Origin: Spirometra erinaceieuropaei
Taxonomy: Eukaryota; Platyhelminthes; Cestoda; Diphyllobothriidea; Diphyllobothriidae
Direction of reading: 5' to 3'
NCBI GenBank assembly: GCA_902702965.1
Contig: CACRXP010000001.1
Coordinates: forward strand, 1,191,465-1,255,464
Length of the DNA: 64,000 nt
The translations under genes and the position numbers were made by a program. Of this stretch, positions 31,946 through 43,355 are shown one piece after another. Position 1 is the stretch's first letter. The number at the start of each line of letters is the position of its first letter. Below the pieces are notes generated by a model. That model saw only the letters and a list, made by a program, of their open reading frames with translations. It made no database searches and was not told the origin of the DNA.

Positions 31946-32220
31946 CTTTTCCCTGACAGTCGACTTGGAATAGTGTGAGATGAGGGTAGGGGAAAAAGCT
32001 GGGGTCAGGGGCTTGCCACAAAGGTTTCTGACCAAAGGAAATTCACTGATGGCTCCTTCTAAATGACTCTCTCTCTCTCTCTCCCCCCCTCTCTCTCTCT
32101 CACTCGCACACACATGTGAGATACAAGTCGCTTCCCTTGTGTTTGTAATCCTTGTGAGTTTATGTGGCGCACGCAGACGGGTTCTCTAACTGAGCCCACT
32201 TCTAGCATCAGATAACTGAC

Positions 32221-32560
32221 AGACTCGAGCAGTGGGGTGCGCTGAGTTGGGAGGTGGAAGGGTACTTCAGGATCTGTCTTGCTCTCCCTATCTCCCTCTC
32301 ATCCCTCCAAGGCAGCGGCGGTCTGTTTGAGCTTTTTGGACGACTGGTGCGGAGACTGGGTGCACTGTCTGACACAAAGCAAAACCTCCGTTCAGCAAGT
32401 GCCATACGGTCGTGGTTAGGGGGCATCGTGTGGATTCGGAGAATCCAGACGAACGTCTGTAATGAGCCTGCGTAGTCGCCATTTTGTCCTATCACAGCAG
32501 TGGAACCTTGGTTTCAACAGCGCAAGCACATGGCTATGCCATGCACTGCCCAGAGCCCTT
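32221..32560 (+). repeat. Dispersed repeat R10, copy 2
   Basis: Partner of 31578-31945 in tandem orientation, 0.64 kb apart. The region between them carries another interrupted CT tract (32069-32102). Confidence 0.55.
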
Positions 32561-32988
32561 GCCGCATTTTTTTAAGGTAAACTTTTCAGGCAAATCTTCC
32601 AAATGCCCGAAATCTTAGCTGGCCACTTCCATGCAGTTGCGGGAGACTGTAGACAACAGGGCGAATTGGAAGACTAAGTGAGCTGAAACGCGTGAAAAAT
32701 GTCAGTTGGGCGTAAGAATGCATTACTTTTGTTGGTTTCCCGTGGGAGGACTGCGCGTGTATGTAAATCCGCTTACGACGTTCCATGGATAGCAAACAGG
32801 AGATAAAGGAGATAGCGGGCTTTCAGTCAACCAGCTCTTAGAATGTTTTGCCTATTGGAAGTTAGTGTTGCTTTAATCGACTTTGTTAGTTTCTTCATCT
32901 CATGAACCTTTCCACGATACGTATCCTTATTTGCGTGGACTTTGTCCTGTAAGTCCACCTACGAAAGGGGAAGACAAGAAGCAGTGTT
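32561..32988. other. No feature recognised
   Basis: Unassigned spacer. Confidence 0.25.
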
Positions 32989-33807
32989 GCGGTAAGATCG
33001 CAGTTGGTAGCCAGACATTATACGTTGATACTGTCGACGTACTTACTTGTTATCTGTAAGTGTGCTCATCTTGTCTAGGGAACTTGTTATCAGTAGGTGT
33101 GCTCCTACTGAGTTAGGCAGGTCGCCCGTTTCGGTCAGGCTGTTGGGTTTAGTGAGGGTTAGGGGTAGGCGTAGGTTAAGTTTTAGGATTAGGGTTTGCG
33201 TTTTAGGGTCGGGTTTCAGTGTTAGGATTAGGGTTAGGTCTATGCTTAAGGGATACGATTAGGTTTAAGATTTCGGTTAGAGTTAAGGTTCCCGTTAGGC
33301 TTACGGTTACGGGTAGGGTTAGGTTTCGGGTTATGGCTAAGGTTTGGGTTAGCGTTGGGTTTTAGGATTTCGGTTACGTTTCGATTTCGGGGTTTAGGTT
33401 TAGGCTTTATGGTTAGGGTCAGGGTTGGATTTTAGGGTCAAGGTTGGGGTTCGGTTTTAGGGTTAAGTTTAGTGTTAGGTTTCCGTATTGCAGTTAGGTT
33501 TTACGGTTAGGCTTAGGACATTAGTGTTAGATTTTAGGTTTATGGTTGCTGTTAGACTTTGGTTTTAAGGTTAGGGTTAGGAGTAGGCTTTAGTGTTAAG
33601 GTTGGGATTACCGTTTAGCATTACGGTTAGGTTTAGAGTCAGTGTTAGGGTTACATTTTACGATTACAGTTACGATTCGATTGTGGGACTTAGAGTTAGG
33701 TTTTGGGGTTACGGTTATGGTTAGAGTTCACGTATGAAGTTAGGGTAAGGGCCAGGGACCTCGCCGTCCGCTTCCCCATTCCTGGCTACCAACTGCGATC
33801 TAACCGC
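32989..33807 (+). mobile_element. Telomere-like (TTAGGG) array inside 26-bp inverted termini
   Basis: 33140-33745 is a 600-bp run of degenerate GGTTAGGGTTAGG-type units (G-rich strand). The whole block is enclosed by inverted 26-bp sequences: 32989-33014 (begins GCGGTAAGATCGCAG, ends GGTAGCCAG) and its inverse at 33782-33807, with 25 of 26 positions matching. A second, inverted copy of the left end plus array lies at 2500-3010 and stops at the same terminus (GATCTTACC at 3010). This suggests a defined mobile or duplicated unit with telomere-like internal sequence. No protein is encoded; apparent frames are repeat artefacts. Confidence 0.7.
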
Positions 33808-34649
33808 AGTTGCTACCGGTTAGTTGTAAAGTGTTGTTAAGGTTGGGGCCAAGTTGACAGTCACGGGGGTTTTCTATAACAGTTTGTGCCAAAGGATATC
33901 AGCTGAAATGCTATGCGTGGAACGAGCAAGGCAGGGAAGTAAGCCAAGCACTCAAATTCAACGAACAAGAAACGTTTTATTTGACCATATGCGCGGTATT
34001 TGCCCTCTGCGTGGGCTGTGCTCTGCCCTACTCAGTGAACTCGTGCGGATGTAATAACGGAAGTTGGTCTATTTGTTTTAAGTCATCATTCACAACAACG
34101 CGTGAATGAAGATGTATACTGGTCTGCCTAATCCATGAATTTTGCTTACTTTTATGACAACAGTGACTTCTAAGGACTTGGGTCGCAGAAATAAAAAGGG
34201 TCCCGAAGTTGCTTTTTTTCAAAAAGTGGTGAAACAGATGTCGCCACCTTATGAGGGTCTTTAAATATTCGAGTAATTAAATGCATTCGGAAATTAGAAA
34301 ACCGCGCATAGACATAATCATTTGAAGCATTTTGTCCCCGGTACGAAGCTGAAGTAGGCAAGAAGGGCAGGATTTATTGGTACCAAAAAATTTCGCGACG
34401 GCTCCTCAGCTGCGTCCTGTCGCTTCATAAGAGAGATAACGAGTGAGAAGAATACAACAGATTTGAATTCGTGCAGAAAATCAATGCAGAAACAGCAAGG
34501 TCAGGGTTTTGGGTAAAGTTGGCTAATTAATAAAGTTAGTAACTCAAACACCGTAGGCCAAGAAAGTGAAAAAGGGGAAACGTTAAAGAGCAAAAAAGAG
34601 AGGAGAAAGGGAAAATCATGGAGCTAGAGGCTACCATGGCAATGTTAGG
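33808..34649. other. No feature recognised
   Basis: Unassigned spacer between the telomere-like element and the PLE endonuclease fragment. Confidence 0.25.
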
Positions 34650-34669
34650 TTAACCACGTGTTCCAATTG

Positions 34670-35350
34670 TTAGCAAAGATCTGGTTTCACTCGTCGTATA
34701 TAGGCCGCCTCCAGGTAACGCAATGTCCGAGTTGTTCGTGCCTGAACAAGTACTCGGAAGGAAGTTTTGGGGTCGACGGAGTGACCACTATCAAGCAGGT
34801 GTTTCGTAATGGAAGAACGCGGGATTTTATGTTCTTGTCTTAAGAGCCATCTGGGCAGGTGCTCAATAGACCTGGCTGCCATCTGCCTTTGCGTGCGTCC
34901 AACGTACTTGCATTCGCAAGTGCATGTGAATTCATAAACACAATTTGAAGTGGCGTGCATTGGCAAGGCATCCTTTGCCCGTGGAATCAGAAGTGGCTTA
35001 GTAGGACTGCATAATACTAGTTCGGCTGCATTGTATGTCCTTTCAATGGTGGAACGTAGCCATCGTTTGATAGTACTTAAAATATTGTCGCCCTTAAAGG
35101 GCAAAGATATAAAGACGGGCTTTTTCGGAGCTGAATGCTCTGTCAATTTTGGCCGTGTAGAGTTGCTGTATTTGTGGATGAACCGTGCGGGATATCGTTG
35201 TTCCAACGTGACGATACAGGTCAGATGACACAGACTCTGAATTGATGAAACATTGTCCCTCTGGCCTGTATCGCCCCTCGATTCCTGCAGCGAGACACAA
35301 ATTACGTGGGAATGGGATCCACTGCTCTTGTACTGATTACCTGACGACAT
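34670..35350 (-). pseudogene. PLE C-terminal fragment with GIY-YIG endonuclease
   Basis: The 226-codon frame ends in a typical PLE C-terminus: KKPVFISLPFKGDN (residues 76-89), an IxRWLRSTIERTYNAAEL segment (94-111), then the GIY-YIG nuclease with CVYEFTC..C.CKYVGRT (137-153), R160 and EH (163-164), and EAAYIRRVKPDLC (214-226), which holds the catalytic Glu. The nuclease nicks target DNA for retrotransposition. The first 40 or so residues are not PLE-like and fit better in another frame (35300-35094), so there is a frameshift. No reverse transcriptase domain is upstream. This is a 5'-truncated, broken copy, separate from the 25-kb element. Confidence 0.85.
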
Positions 35351-38289
35351 GCGAAAGATCCCCCGTCTATTTGTGCTTCTTGCCTAGGCTCCATGTGATG
35401 AGTAGTCAGTGATGGAAAAGTGACCAAAGCTCACTGCGTGGCTGGAATGACTATTTAAGGCATTATTTATGGTCATTAATCATTTAAGGCGAAGTTCACG
35501 CCTCCAACCTTTTGGGACAGTGCGTCATGGTAGCGCGGGGGGGGGGGCGAGTTGCCTCGCCAGTCGGTAGTCTTCTAAGCCACGACCAACGGGGCATTTT
35601 GATGGCCGAAAGCGCGTCCCTATCTCAGACAGCCATTGGAGGCTAAACTAAGTCTGTTGTTCAGGGGTGAGACAAGCCACACCTGAAGCAGGTCAACAAG
35701 TTGTTTCGTTTAGGCGTTGAAAAATTGGCATGGCTGGTAAGGAGTGGCGGCTGACTTGGATTGAAGAACAGAAATGTTGCCGACTGTCTGCAAGGGCTGA
35801 AACCTATTTTTAGGTAGGACTGATTCTAAGCATAACCAGCATTGCCGCACCTGTGCTTGGCTGGCAAGACGACCTAGGTGTAACTAACTTTGACCGAATG
35901 CTGTTGATAGTAGAGTTGGTGCTCGTGAAACTTTATTTGATTTTTATAGACTGCGATACTAGGGTGACTTCTTAGTCAATATTTTGCTTGTTGACTGACT
36001 TATTCTGTCAAGATGTAAGTTTTTGCTGTTTGAATGTAGTAGCTGGACCTGACGACCGTATCCTTCTGTTATGTATTCTCTGGGTCGGTGTGTGATGCGT
36101 TATCACGCACATTCTGGCCGTCAGGACAGAGGAAGCCGCGACTGATTACTGTCTAAGCCGAATACAAAGCAGTGATCACAGTCGTTTCCGGGTGGTAGTC
36201 AGATGGGGCCCTGTATTGAGGAGGTTAATTCTTGTCAAACCTCTGTTGCAACCTCAAGGTGCTGGTGCTCATAGTCGATCTTTCGTATCACGTAAGAGCC
36301 GTTTCAGGGAAGGAATTATTTTTCTCCAAGAGAACGACAATGAATACACCTGCAGACGGATCTTTGTCTGATGCTCATTCAGTTTGCATGTTAGCCAGTT
36401 GTGAGGATGTTTGTCTTTTTTCATCGCACACGAGTGACGCCCCAGAGTAGGATGCGAACAACTTCATCAGGAATTAGCTTTCAGCCGTTTCTGCTGGAAG
36501 TAGTCTGTGGAATACTAGCGGGGAACTCAGCAGCGAAAAAAGTTTTCTGAGATGCTGAGAAACCTCCGTTTCCGTGTTCCTCGCTTGTGTGGGACTGCGG
36601 CTACTGATTGTGTGGTTTATCCGGTATTCCCTTTAGCCTGACCCTGAAGGCCAGACCAAGGACGCTCTGTGCGACTCTTCTGTCAGTATGATGGGGAAAC
36701 CCTTGAACTGATGGCTTTGGAGCGGTAGATGTTAATGGTATCCTCAGTCTCTCTCGCCTCTGATTCGGCAGTTTGCTTTCTGAATCTGGGAGGGAGAAGA
36801 CCAGGAAACGTTACTCAAAGCTAACCAGTTACATGTCTGTTAGGGACAGGTGATTGACCGATCGCAAGATGGGGACCATCGAGGCTGCTGTTTAGGCGAA
36901 TCGGAAACTGCCTCGGTTTATACAGATCAGTCGCGCCAGGTGATCTTGTTCTGTATGGGTGCGCGTATTGTTGCAGCAGACTTGTAATCTTCAAACAAAG
37001 ACACGACTATCTCCTCTTGGATATGACTGACAAGAAGTGCGACTGACCATTAAGGGGCTTGCTAACTTCTACCCACCCCCTCCCTCTCCCCATTCGGACA
37101 ACTTCGAACGATGCCGATATGGTCATTCCCTCTATTATGAAGAGCATTTATCAGCACAATCAAAAGAATCCGGACTCCGGAGATGAAGAACTGAATAGCA
37201 GGCTGCGTATAAGCATCAGCTACCTTTCTTGATATAACCAAAAGAATTGTTCATCGTTTACATAGCAAGGTACTGGGTTTGATGATTACCAACTACAAGG
37301 TTCCCACAACAGCAGAAATGAGGCAGAAACCCCACACTCTTCAAGATAAGTTCGAGCTAGACGAAATAACTAGCGGAGCCGTCTTGTCTCCAGTGGTTCA
37401 GCTTCTGTGAGGTAGTTTTGTGGCTTGTTGCGTCTGATGTAACAATCAGTACTTGGAAATACGGTAACCAGACCAGGTTGCTCATGCTGTCAGTGGGTGA
37501 CGTAAGAGAGAAGATTTAATGGGGTGCAATGTAGGTTAGGTTTGTTGAAGGTCAGACCAATCCAGAGGCGTCCTGGTGAGTTCTAATTTATGATAGTTCA
37601 TAGATGAGATAGAGGCAATAAAGATACCTGTGCGCATAGATTAATTGCACTTTGATGACCACTATTCAGATGGCATACATTGTGTGACCTTATATTTTCC
37701 CCAGGTTGTGTATATATTGCACTTTTAGGGTTTGCCGCCTACGCTGAAAGATCGGCTTTCTGATTAACAAACCATGACTGCGAAGAAGGAAACAGTCACG
37801 ATCAAAGCAAAATGTTTGACGAAAGATTCATTCGCACTTCTAATAGCACGAGGGTAATTTCGTTCACTCAGATAGTCTGGAATGACCAGTCTGGTCGCGA
37901 GGATAATAATCACGGTCACCGGCGACCTCGTTCGATCCGAGGTGAAAATCGTTCTCCTCAGTAAAACTGGCTTCTCAAATCAGAAATAGGTAAATGGAAA
38001 CCACCGGAATGCTAGGATCGCTGATTTGGAAGCAAAGCTTCTCATCACAGAGATAGGGTTAGGATAGGACTCGCCGGACACTTTCGTGCACACCATACCG
38101 ATATTTCGATTGGCACAAACAACGGCGTCCACCATTGGTCCACGTGGTGGACGTAACCGCGAATTGCGCGTGAATTTGTTTTGCATTGAAGATGGCTTTT
38201 TCTGCATCTCCCTCACTTTCTTATCGCGCACATCTTGCTCAGATCGTGGGGCAAGGTCAGAACTACCGAAGGGGGTGGGAGAGCACACG
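35351..38289. other. No gene recognised
   Basis: Nearly 3 kb without a long frame, repeat partner or RNA gene that I can see. A poly-G tract occurs near 35538-35547. Confidence 0.3.
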
Positions 38290-39935
38290 GGTAAACAGGC
38301 AATGTGACGACAAAGTCACACTGGGCGACTGTTCTCAATGTGAATGACGGCTTGATTGCTGACAACTCGGCCAAGGTCGAGTGCTGGCGTGAGCACTTCG
38401 AGCACCATCTCAACTTCAATACCCAACCTATCACGCTCTTGCTCCCCTCTTCAGAGAAGTCTCCTCCTTCTCCAACCCATGTAGTGTCATGCGACCCACT
38501 TCTGAAGGAGAAGTCGCCGATGTCATGCAAAAGCTACGCAACAACGAGGCGCTTGCTGAAATCTACAAGCCTTATGTCGACACTCGAGCGCTCTGCCTCT
38601 ATGAGGTGCATGGACAACCATGGTCAGGCGAGGTTGCTCCTGATGACGGCCTCGGGCATCCTTGTACCTATCCCCAGAAGGGAGATAAGACGAGATGCGA
38701 GAAGTACCACGGCATAAGCCTCATCAGTGCTGCTGTGAAAACCTTCGGTAGTGTCCTTCTCAAGCGACTCCAGGCTGTTCTTGACTCTAGGACGAGGTCA
38801 ACCAAGCTGGATTCCGGTGCTGGGCATGGATGCGCAGAACAGATATTCACACTGAGGCACATCCTTGAATTCCGCCATAACTACCGGCAACCGACGACCG
38901 TCTTTTTTGTTGACTTTGGCGTCACGTTCAATTCCGTCCACCATGGGTTTCTGTGGCGGATAATGGCACTACATGATGTACCGTCAAAAAGCATCGTCAT
39001 GACTAAGGCCTGTTACCACTTCACCACTGAGCGAGTTCTGGTCCATAACAACCTTTCTCCTCCGCTCGGTATTCGATCTGGCGTTCGACAAGATCGTATC
39101 CTGTCGACCATCCCGTTTAATTACGCTATTGATTGGGTTGTCGGGAGGGCTCTACAGGAAGATGACTGAGTTGAGTTTTCACCCGGACACCAGCTGACTG
39201 ATCTTGACCCTGCCGAGGATATTGCCCTACCAGTTTCAAGTTTTGGTGATCTGTAGTCTATGGTGTCGAGGTTGAAGGATATTGCTAAATCGGTCGGTTT
39301 ATGCATAAACGCTAGGAAGACTAACGTGTTTTCAAGCTACATCTCTGACCAGGAGAAGACACCTGTCGGGGTTTATGGCTGTTTTCTTGGAGTAGTAGAC
39401 AGTTTTAAATGCCTCGGGGCGAGGCTACTGACGACTGGGCAGAGTAATGTCGACGTTGCCCCTATGGATCCGACGCGACATCTCCAGTGCCATCAAGATT
39501 CGCGTGTATCGTGCATCCGTCAGGTCTGTCCTTCTCCGTGGTTGTGAATGTTGGGTCGTGCGCGTGGAGAACGGACGAAAGTTGGAGGTATTTGACCACC
39601 ACTGCTTGAGGACCACCCTTCGAGTGAATTATATCGACTTCGTCTCAAATGAGACAGCACACACTCGCTGCGCAACATCGCACGGATAAGCCAGGCCATT
39701 CAGGAAAGACGACGGCACCGTCACCCCATTGGACGCGTCGAAGGGGGGGGGAGATTAACTCAAAACCTGACTAAAAACAGTTCGTCGAGGCATGGAGGTG
39801 GTTCTTGGACCTTCGGTATTCTGTCTTCATCGGTGGCGGGGATAATGGGTTGAACTGTCCAGATCAGTGGCGCCGCGGACCGTCACGCATGGAGAGGTTC
39901 AGTTTGGGACATCATCAAGGCCGGCTAGATCAGGC
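38290..39935 (+). pseudogene. Non-LTR retrotransposon reverse transcriptase, decayed
   Basis: A linker-plus-RT region read through several frames. 38304-38480 gives ECWREHFEHHL. 38489-39169 gives the fingers and palm: EKYHGISLISAAVKTFGSVLLKRL (residues 71-94), motif A FVDFGVTFNSV (140-150, first Asp kept) and motif B GIRSGVRQDRILS (194-206). A short stop-containing piece follows with motif C degraded to PAEDIAL near 39210. 39260-39440 and 39447-39690 give the thumb and downstream domain (KTNVFSSYI, DSFKCLGARLL, RDISSAIKIRVYRASVRSVLLRGCE, FDHHCLRTTLRV). The C-terminal tail is traceable to about 39935. There is no apurinic-type endonuclease domain upstream. It is a dead copy in the style of tapeworm RTE/R2-like elements. 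Confidence 0.85.
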
Positions 39936-41719
39936 GTGATCGCAGCCGTAACGAGTATTAGTAAGCCCAAACGCACACGAAGACCCTGTTTAGCCAACCC
40001 GCTAATAAGTGCTCTGAACTGGAGTTCGGCAATAAATCCGTCATTGCTAGGTCATCACAGAGCCCTGTTAAGAAGAATAATTAATGTCACCTCAGGCTGC
40101 AACATTTACCTCCCGAGGTAAATTAGAGGGCGAAACAATAGCAGGAGCGCCAGATGTCTTTCTGAATTTTCTCACACTAACTGCATACGTATACATATAA
40201 TACCCGAGAAAAAGTTAAGAAGCTAACTTGTTCCCAATCCACTTGAAAAAGAGGTGATTAATGAAAAGTGGCAGGCAGAAAAAAGCACGACTATTTAAAA
40301 TTTCAAAAAAGACAAAGCTGTGCGACTTCTCGTAAGATGTTCTAAAGCACTTAACATTATTTGCCCCCCAGGGAAGGCAGCACACCTCTTCTTAGTTTGC
40401 ACGTGATACCAAGAGAGCAGCCCAACTCAGAGCTTGACAGCCAGATATGAACGCAACTGCTCTCGCACTACCGTAGGAGGAAAGAGATGTGAAATCTTGT
40501 TGAGAACGGCATGTCGACTGAAGAATATGGAGACACGATAGAAAAAGACAGTTTTGTCGAAAATACTTCTTTCTGCAGTGGAAATTTAATGAGAGGCCTT
40601 AAGATGGCTTTTAAGGGGGTTCTGGCAATTAACAGGGCACTTAATGCGGGTGGGTAGTTATACTTTGAGCTGGAATTTTACTTGGCTTTCTATGTGTTAC
40701 GGTCCGTTTGAAGAGGAAATTTCTCTGACAGAGCAGGCATCAAAAGAAATAAAGATGTGCGAAAATCCTGGATTATTCTATCATAGGGAAAACTGATCCA
40801 ACGTGGGCTTAAAGTACTGGTGAGAACAGTTTGCGATTAAGGTGAAGAAGTTTTAGTCAATCAGTAAAGGCTTAGTTAACTCGCTCACAAAGCCGATTAC
40901 TTATGGCAAATGTATTCAAGTATATATACAGGAATGGGCGCACACGCGATCTCCTGACTTCCGGAAGCGAACAAGCTCTGGATGTGTGGCAGAGTCCACG
41001 ACAAGGCAACCCTCTGCCAAGCCAAACCCGAAAAAACAGAGGGGATAGGGTTCCGTCAAGCAGGTGGTTGCCCGATCGTAACCATTATCACGAATTCGAA
41101 GTTTGTTTACCCCAGTAACCGAATGGATCGGTGTGTACGCATTCCTGTATGCATGAATACGCGATATGTAACGACAGGTGGTGGGACAATGATGAACTTC
41201 GGTTGGGTGAAATGGTTAAGACCCATACCCGATAGACCCCGTCTGCCGAGCACCTGCGTTGTGTGCGTCCCTGCTTCCGGATAGTGGTCGGAGTCCTGGT
41301 TGGCTGGATGAAGGCATGATAAGGTCGAAACACTTCTGCGTCGATCGACCCGCATCTCCGACGTCACCCATACAGGTATCCAAGCCTGTTGAGAGACTAA
41401 AAAAGTCTCCCATGCAAGAAGCCCCGGGATGCCTTACGGAAGCTCGCAAGAAAAGCATTCAGAGAGCCCTAGGAGTATGTCAAAGCTCTTTGCTTGAAAT
41501 GAGTATTAATGGATTGCTTTTTCAGCCAAAATATTCAACTTATTAAAAATGACTCTGAAAAGAGCCCACTGCCCCGCAAAATCATCTGTTGTCTATAGCC
41601 TCTTGACAAGGTAATACGTCAGCTAAAGCTATCCCAACATAGTGCGAAAATATGTAACGCATAAGCCATACCTATTTCGTGGGTTTTTTGTCGGATTTTA
41701 GTAATCTAACTGATTCGAC
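39936..41719. other. No gene recognised
   Basis: Unassigned; no partner found for any segment longer than about 30 bp. Confidence 0.3.
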
Positions 41720-41985
41720 TGAAGGAAAATGCGGCGACCTTGGCGGAATTAGAACTCGCGAAAGAAAGGACAAGGATTTAGTATAAACAGCGCTCTAACC
41801 ACCTGAGCTATGAGGCCCTGGCTGCGAACCTTGGTTTTTTTCCCTTTGGACTTATACGCTCGTTCAACCTGCGACAGGGTATGGAATCCACCAATTTTAC
41901 TACCGTAGGCAGACTTCCCAAGTAGGCTTTCCCATGCACTTAGTATAAAATTTCCCAGATGACTACCAGACTCACACTTCGGTTA
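41720..41985 (-). repeat. tRNA-like SINE-type unit with shared flank
   Basis: CGCTCTAACCACCTGAGCTATGAGGCC at 41790-41816 is the complement of an A-box/D-arm and is identical in most positions to the 10.6-kb unit. The B-box side (41745-41760) is degraded. The flank GGTATGGAATCCACCAA and the AGACTTCCCAAGTAGGCTTTCCC region to about 41985 match 10795-10895. In the sense of the tRNA-like promoter this flank lies upstream. Confidence 0.6.
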
Positions 41986-42587
41986 AATTTTTCCTGGTCC
42001 AAGTGCGAAAATCCCGAGGCTCTCGGTCGGGACCTCAAGGCTCAGATGATCAGAAAGCAAGTTCTGTTAAAGCCTTACCTTTTCTGTTCTCATTCTGGAT
42101 TCCGCCGAGATTGCCGTGCTTACCACAACAGGGCCAGTTAACTAATTTATATTTTTGTCAGTATGTTACTACTGGAAAGTTAGAATGTCACCATGGGGTC
42201 GCTGATTTAGGATTGTCTTCGGTAATTTGATGTACGCCGGTTGTCCTTGATTTATATTTTCATTTCCCTTCAAATTTACGCATTTTGTATGAGTTTAAAT
42301 GAATGTCGGCACTCTTTTTGATGGGTTTCCTTTATAAACAGGCACTTTGCAGTCCTTTTTGAGACAAAATTTTGAGGGACGATCTTGCTCAACAGCCTTC
42401 ACAGGTGAGTGTACCTTTCTAGAGGGCGGAGTAGTGTGATTTCTGTCTGACAGTTATCGTCGGAAAAATCTGAAGACATTGCGGAGATGAGACGGCAGAT
42501 CACATGCTGATACAAGAAGCAGTTATCGGACCCACTTGTTTGAACATCAGCATTGACATTTCGTGACCTTCATAACAACCTTGATAC
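41986..42587. other. No feature recognised
   Basis: Unassigned spacer. Confidence 0.25.
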
Positions 42588-42985
42588 TTACCTTGCTTAA
42601 TTTCCGAGGAAATTAATGCACGAACTTGGAGTAAATCTTTCCGAACAGACGTTTTCAGGCACGGTCCAAAACTCCATATGAATATTTGAGCTGAAATCCA
42701 TCAGCTACTGCGAAATAACCGCGTAATATTCACAAACCGCCAACCGACAGCCAGTAGTATGGAATTATGTAATTATTTACCATACTAACAACAGGTAAAT
42801 AATTACAAAATTCCATACTACTGGTTGACGGTTGGCGGGTTGTGAATATTACGCGGTTATTCCGCAGTAGCTGATGGATTTCAGCCCAAATATTCATATC
42901 GAATTTTGGACCGTGCCTGAAAAGGTCTGTTCGGAAAGATTTACTCCAAGTTCGCGCATGGATTTTCTCGGAAATTAAGCGAGGT
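42588..42985. repeat. Long inverted repeat (hairpin) with arms of about 190 bp
   Basis: The left arm starts ACCTTGCTTAATTTCCGAGG and the right arm ends with its complement, TCGGAAATTAAGCGAGGT. The arms match through GGAGTAAATCTTTCCGAACAGAC, GGCACGGTCC, CAGCTACTGCG, ATAACCGCGTAATATTCACA and AGTAGTATGGAATT to a loop of about 10-15 bases near 42783. The arms are far more similar than the ends of the FB elements, so the structure is recent or maintained by gene conversion. A lone arm fragment lies at 13325. A 147-codon frame across the right arm (43173-42730) is a by-product. Confidence 0.85.
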
Positions 42986-42995
42986 AACATCTGGA

Positions 42996-43355
42996 GTTCA
43001 TATACCAGAAGACACACAGGGGAAGCTGGGGGACCCACTGATGAACCGAACCGGCACAAGATCGGCGAAACACGCGTGTCTGGGCTTTTAGCTAATAACT
43101 GTGTTGTTAGTCTGCAGCAGTTGCTATACCATCCAATTACTTTTGAATCAAGGTGGGTTTGGACGTGACACATTCCATATCGGCGACTTTCTAAAATCTT
43201 GTCTGCACCTTTTTGACGACTAGAAATTATAATTTTCTATCTGGAATTATATATAAGAAACCACACGGGAATGCTGGAAGACCCGTGGGTGAATCCAAGC
43301 TCCTATAATCGTGAGACACAGGCCTAGGCTTCTAGATAATAGCCTTGTTGGACAT
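42996..43355 (+). repeat. Two direct copies of a 110-bp unit
   Basis: 42996-43113 and 43246-43355 share ATATA-CCAGAAG/AAGAAACC, CACACGGGAATGCTGG-type, GACCC.TG..TGAA, ATCG..G..ACAC and CTAGGCTT.TAG.TAATA.C segments. The first begins right after the hairpin. Class unknown. Confidence 0.5.

Noticed and set aside
42730..43173. 147-codon minus-strand frame
   Set aside because: It runs along one arm of the long hairpin and has no domain or independent support.
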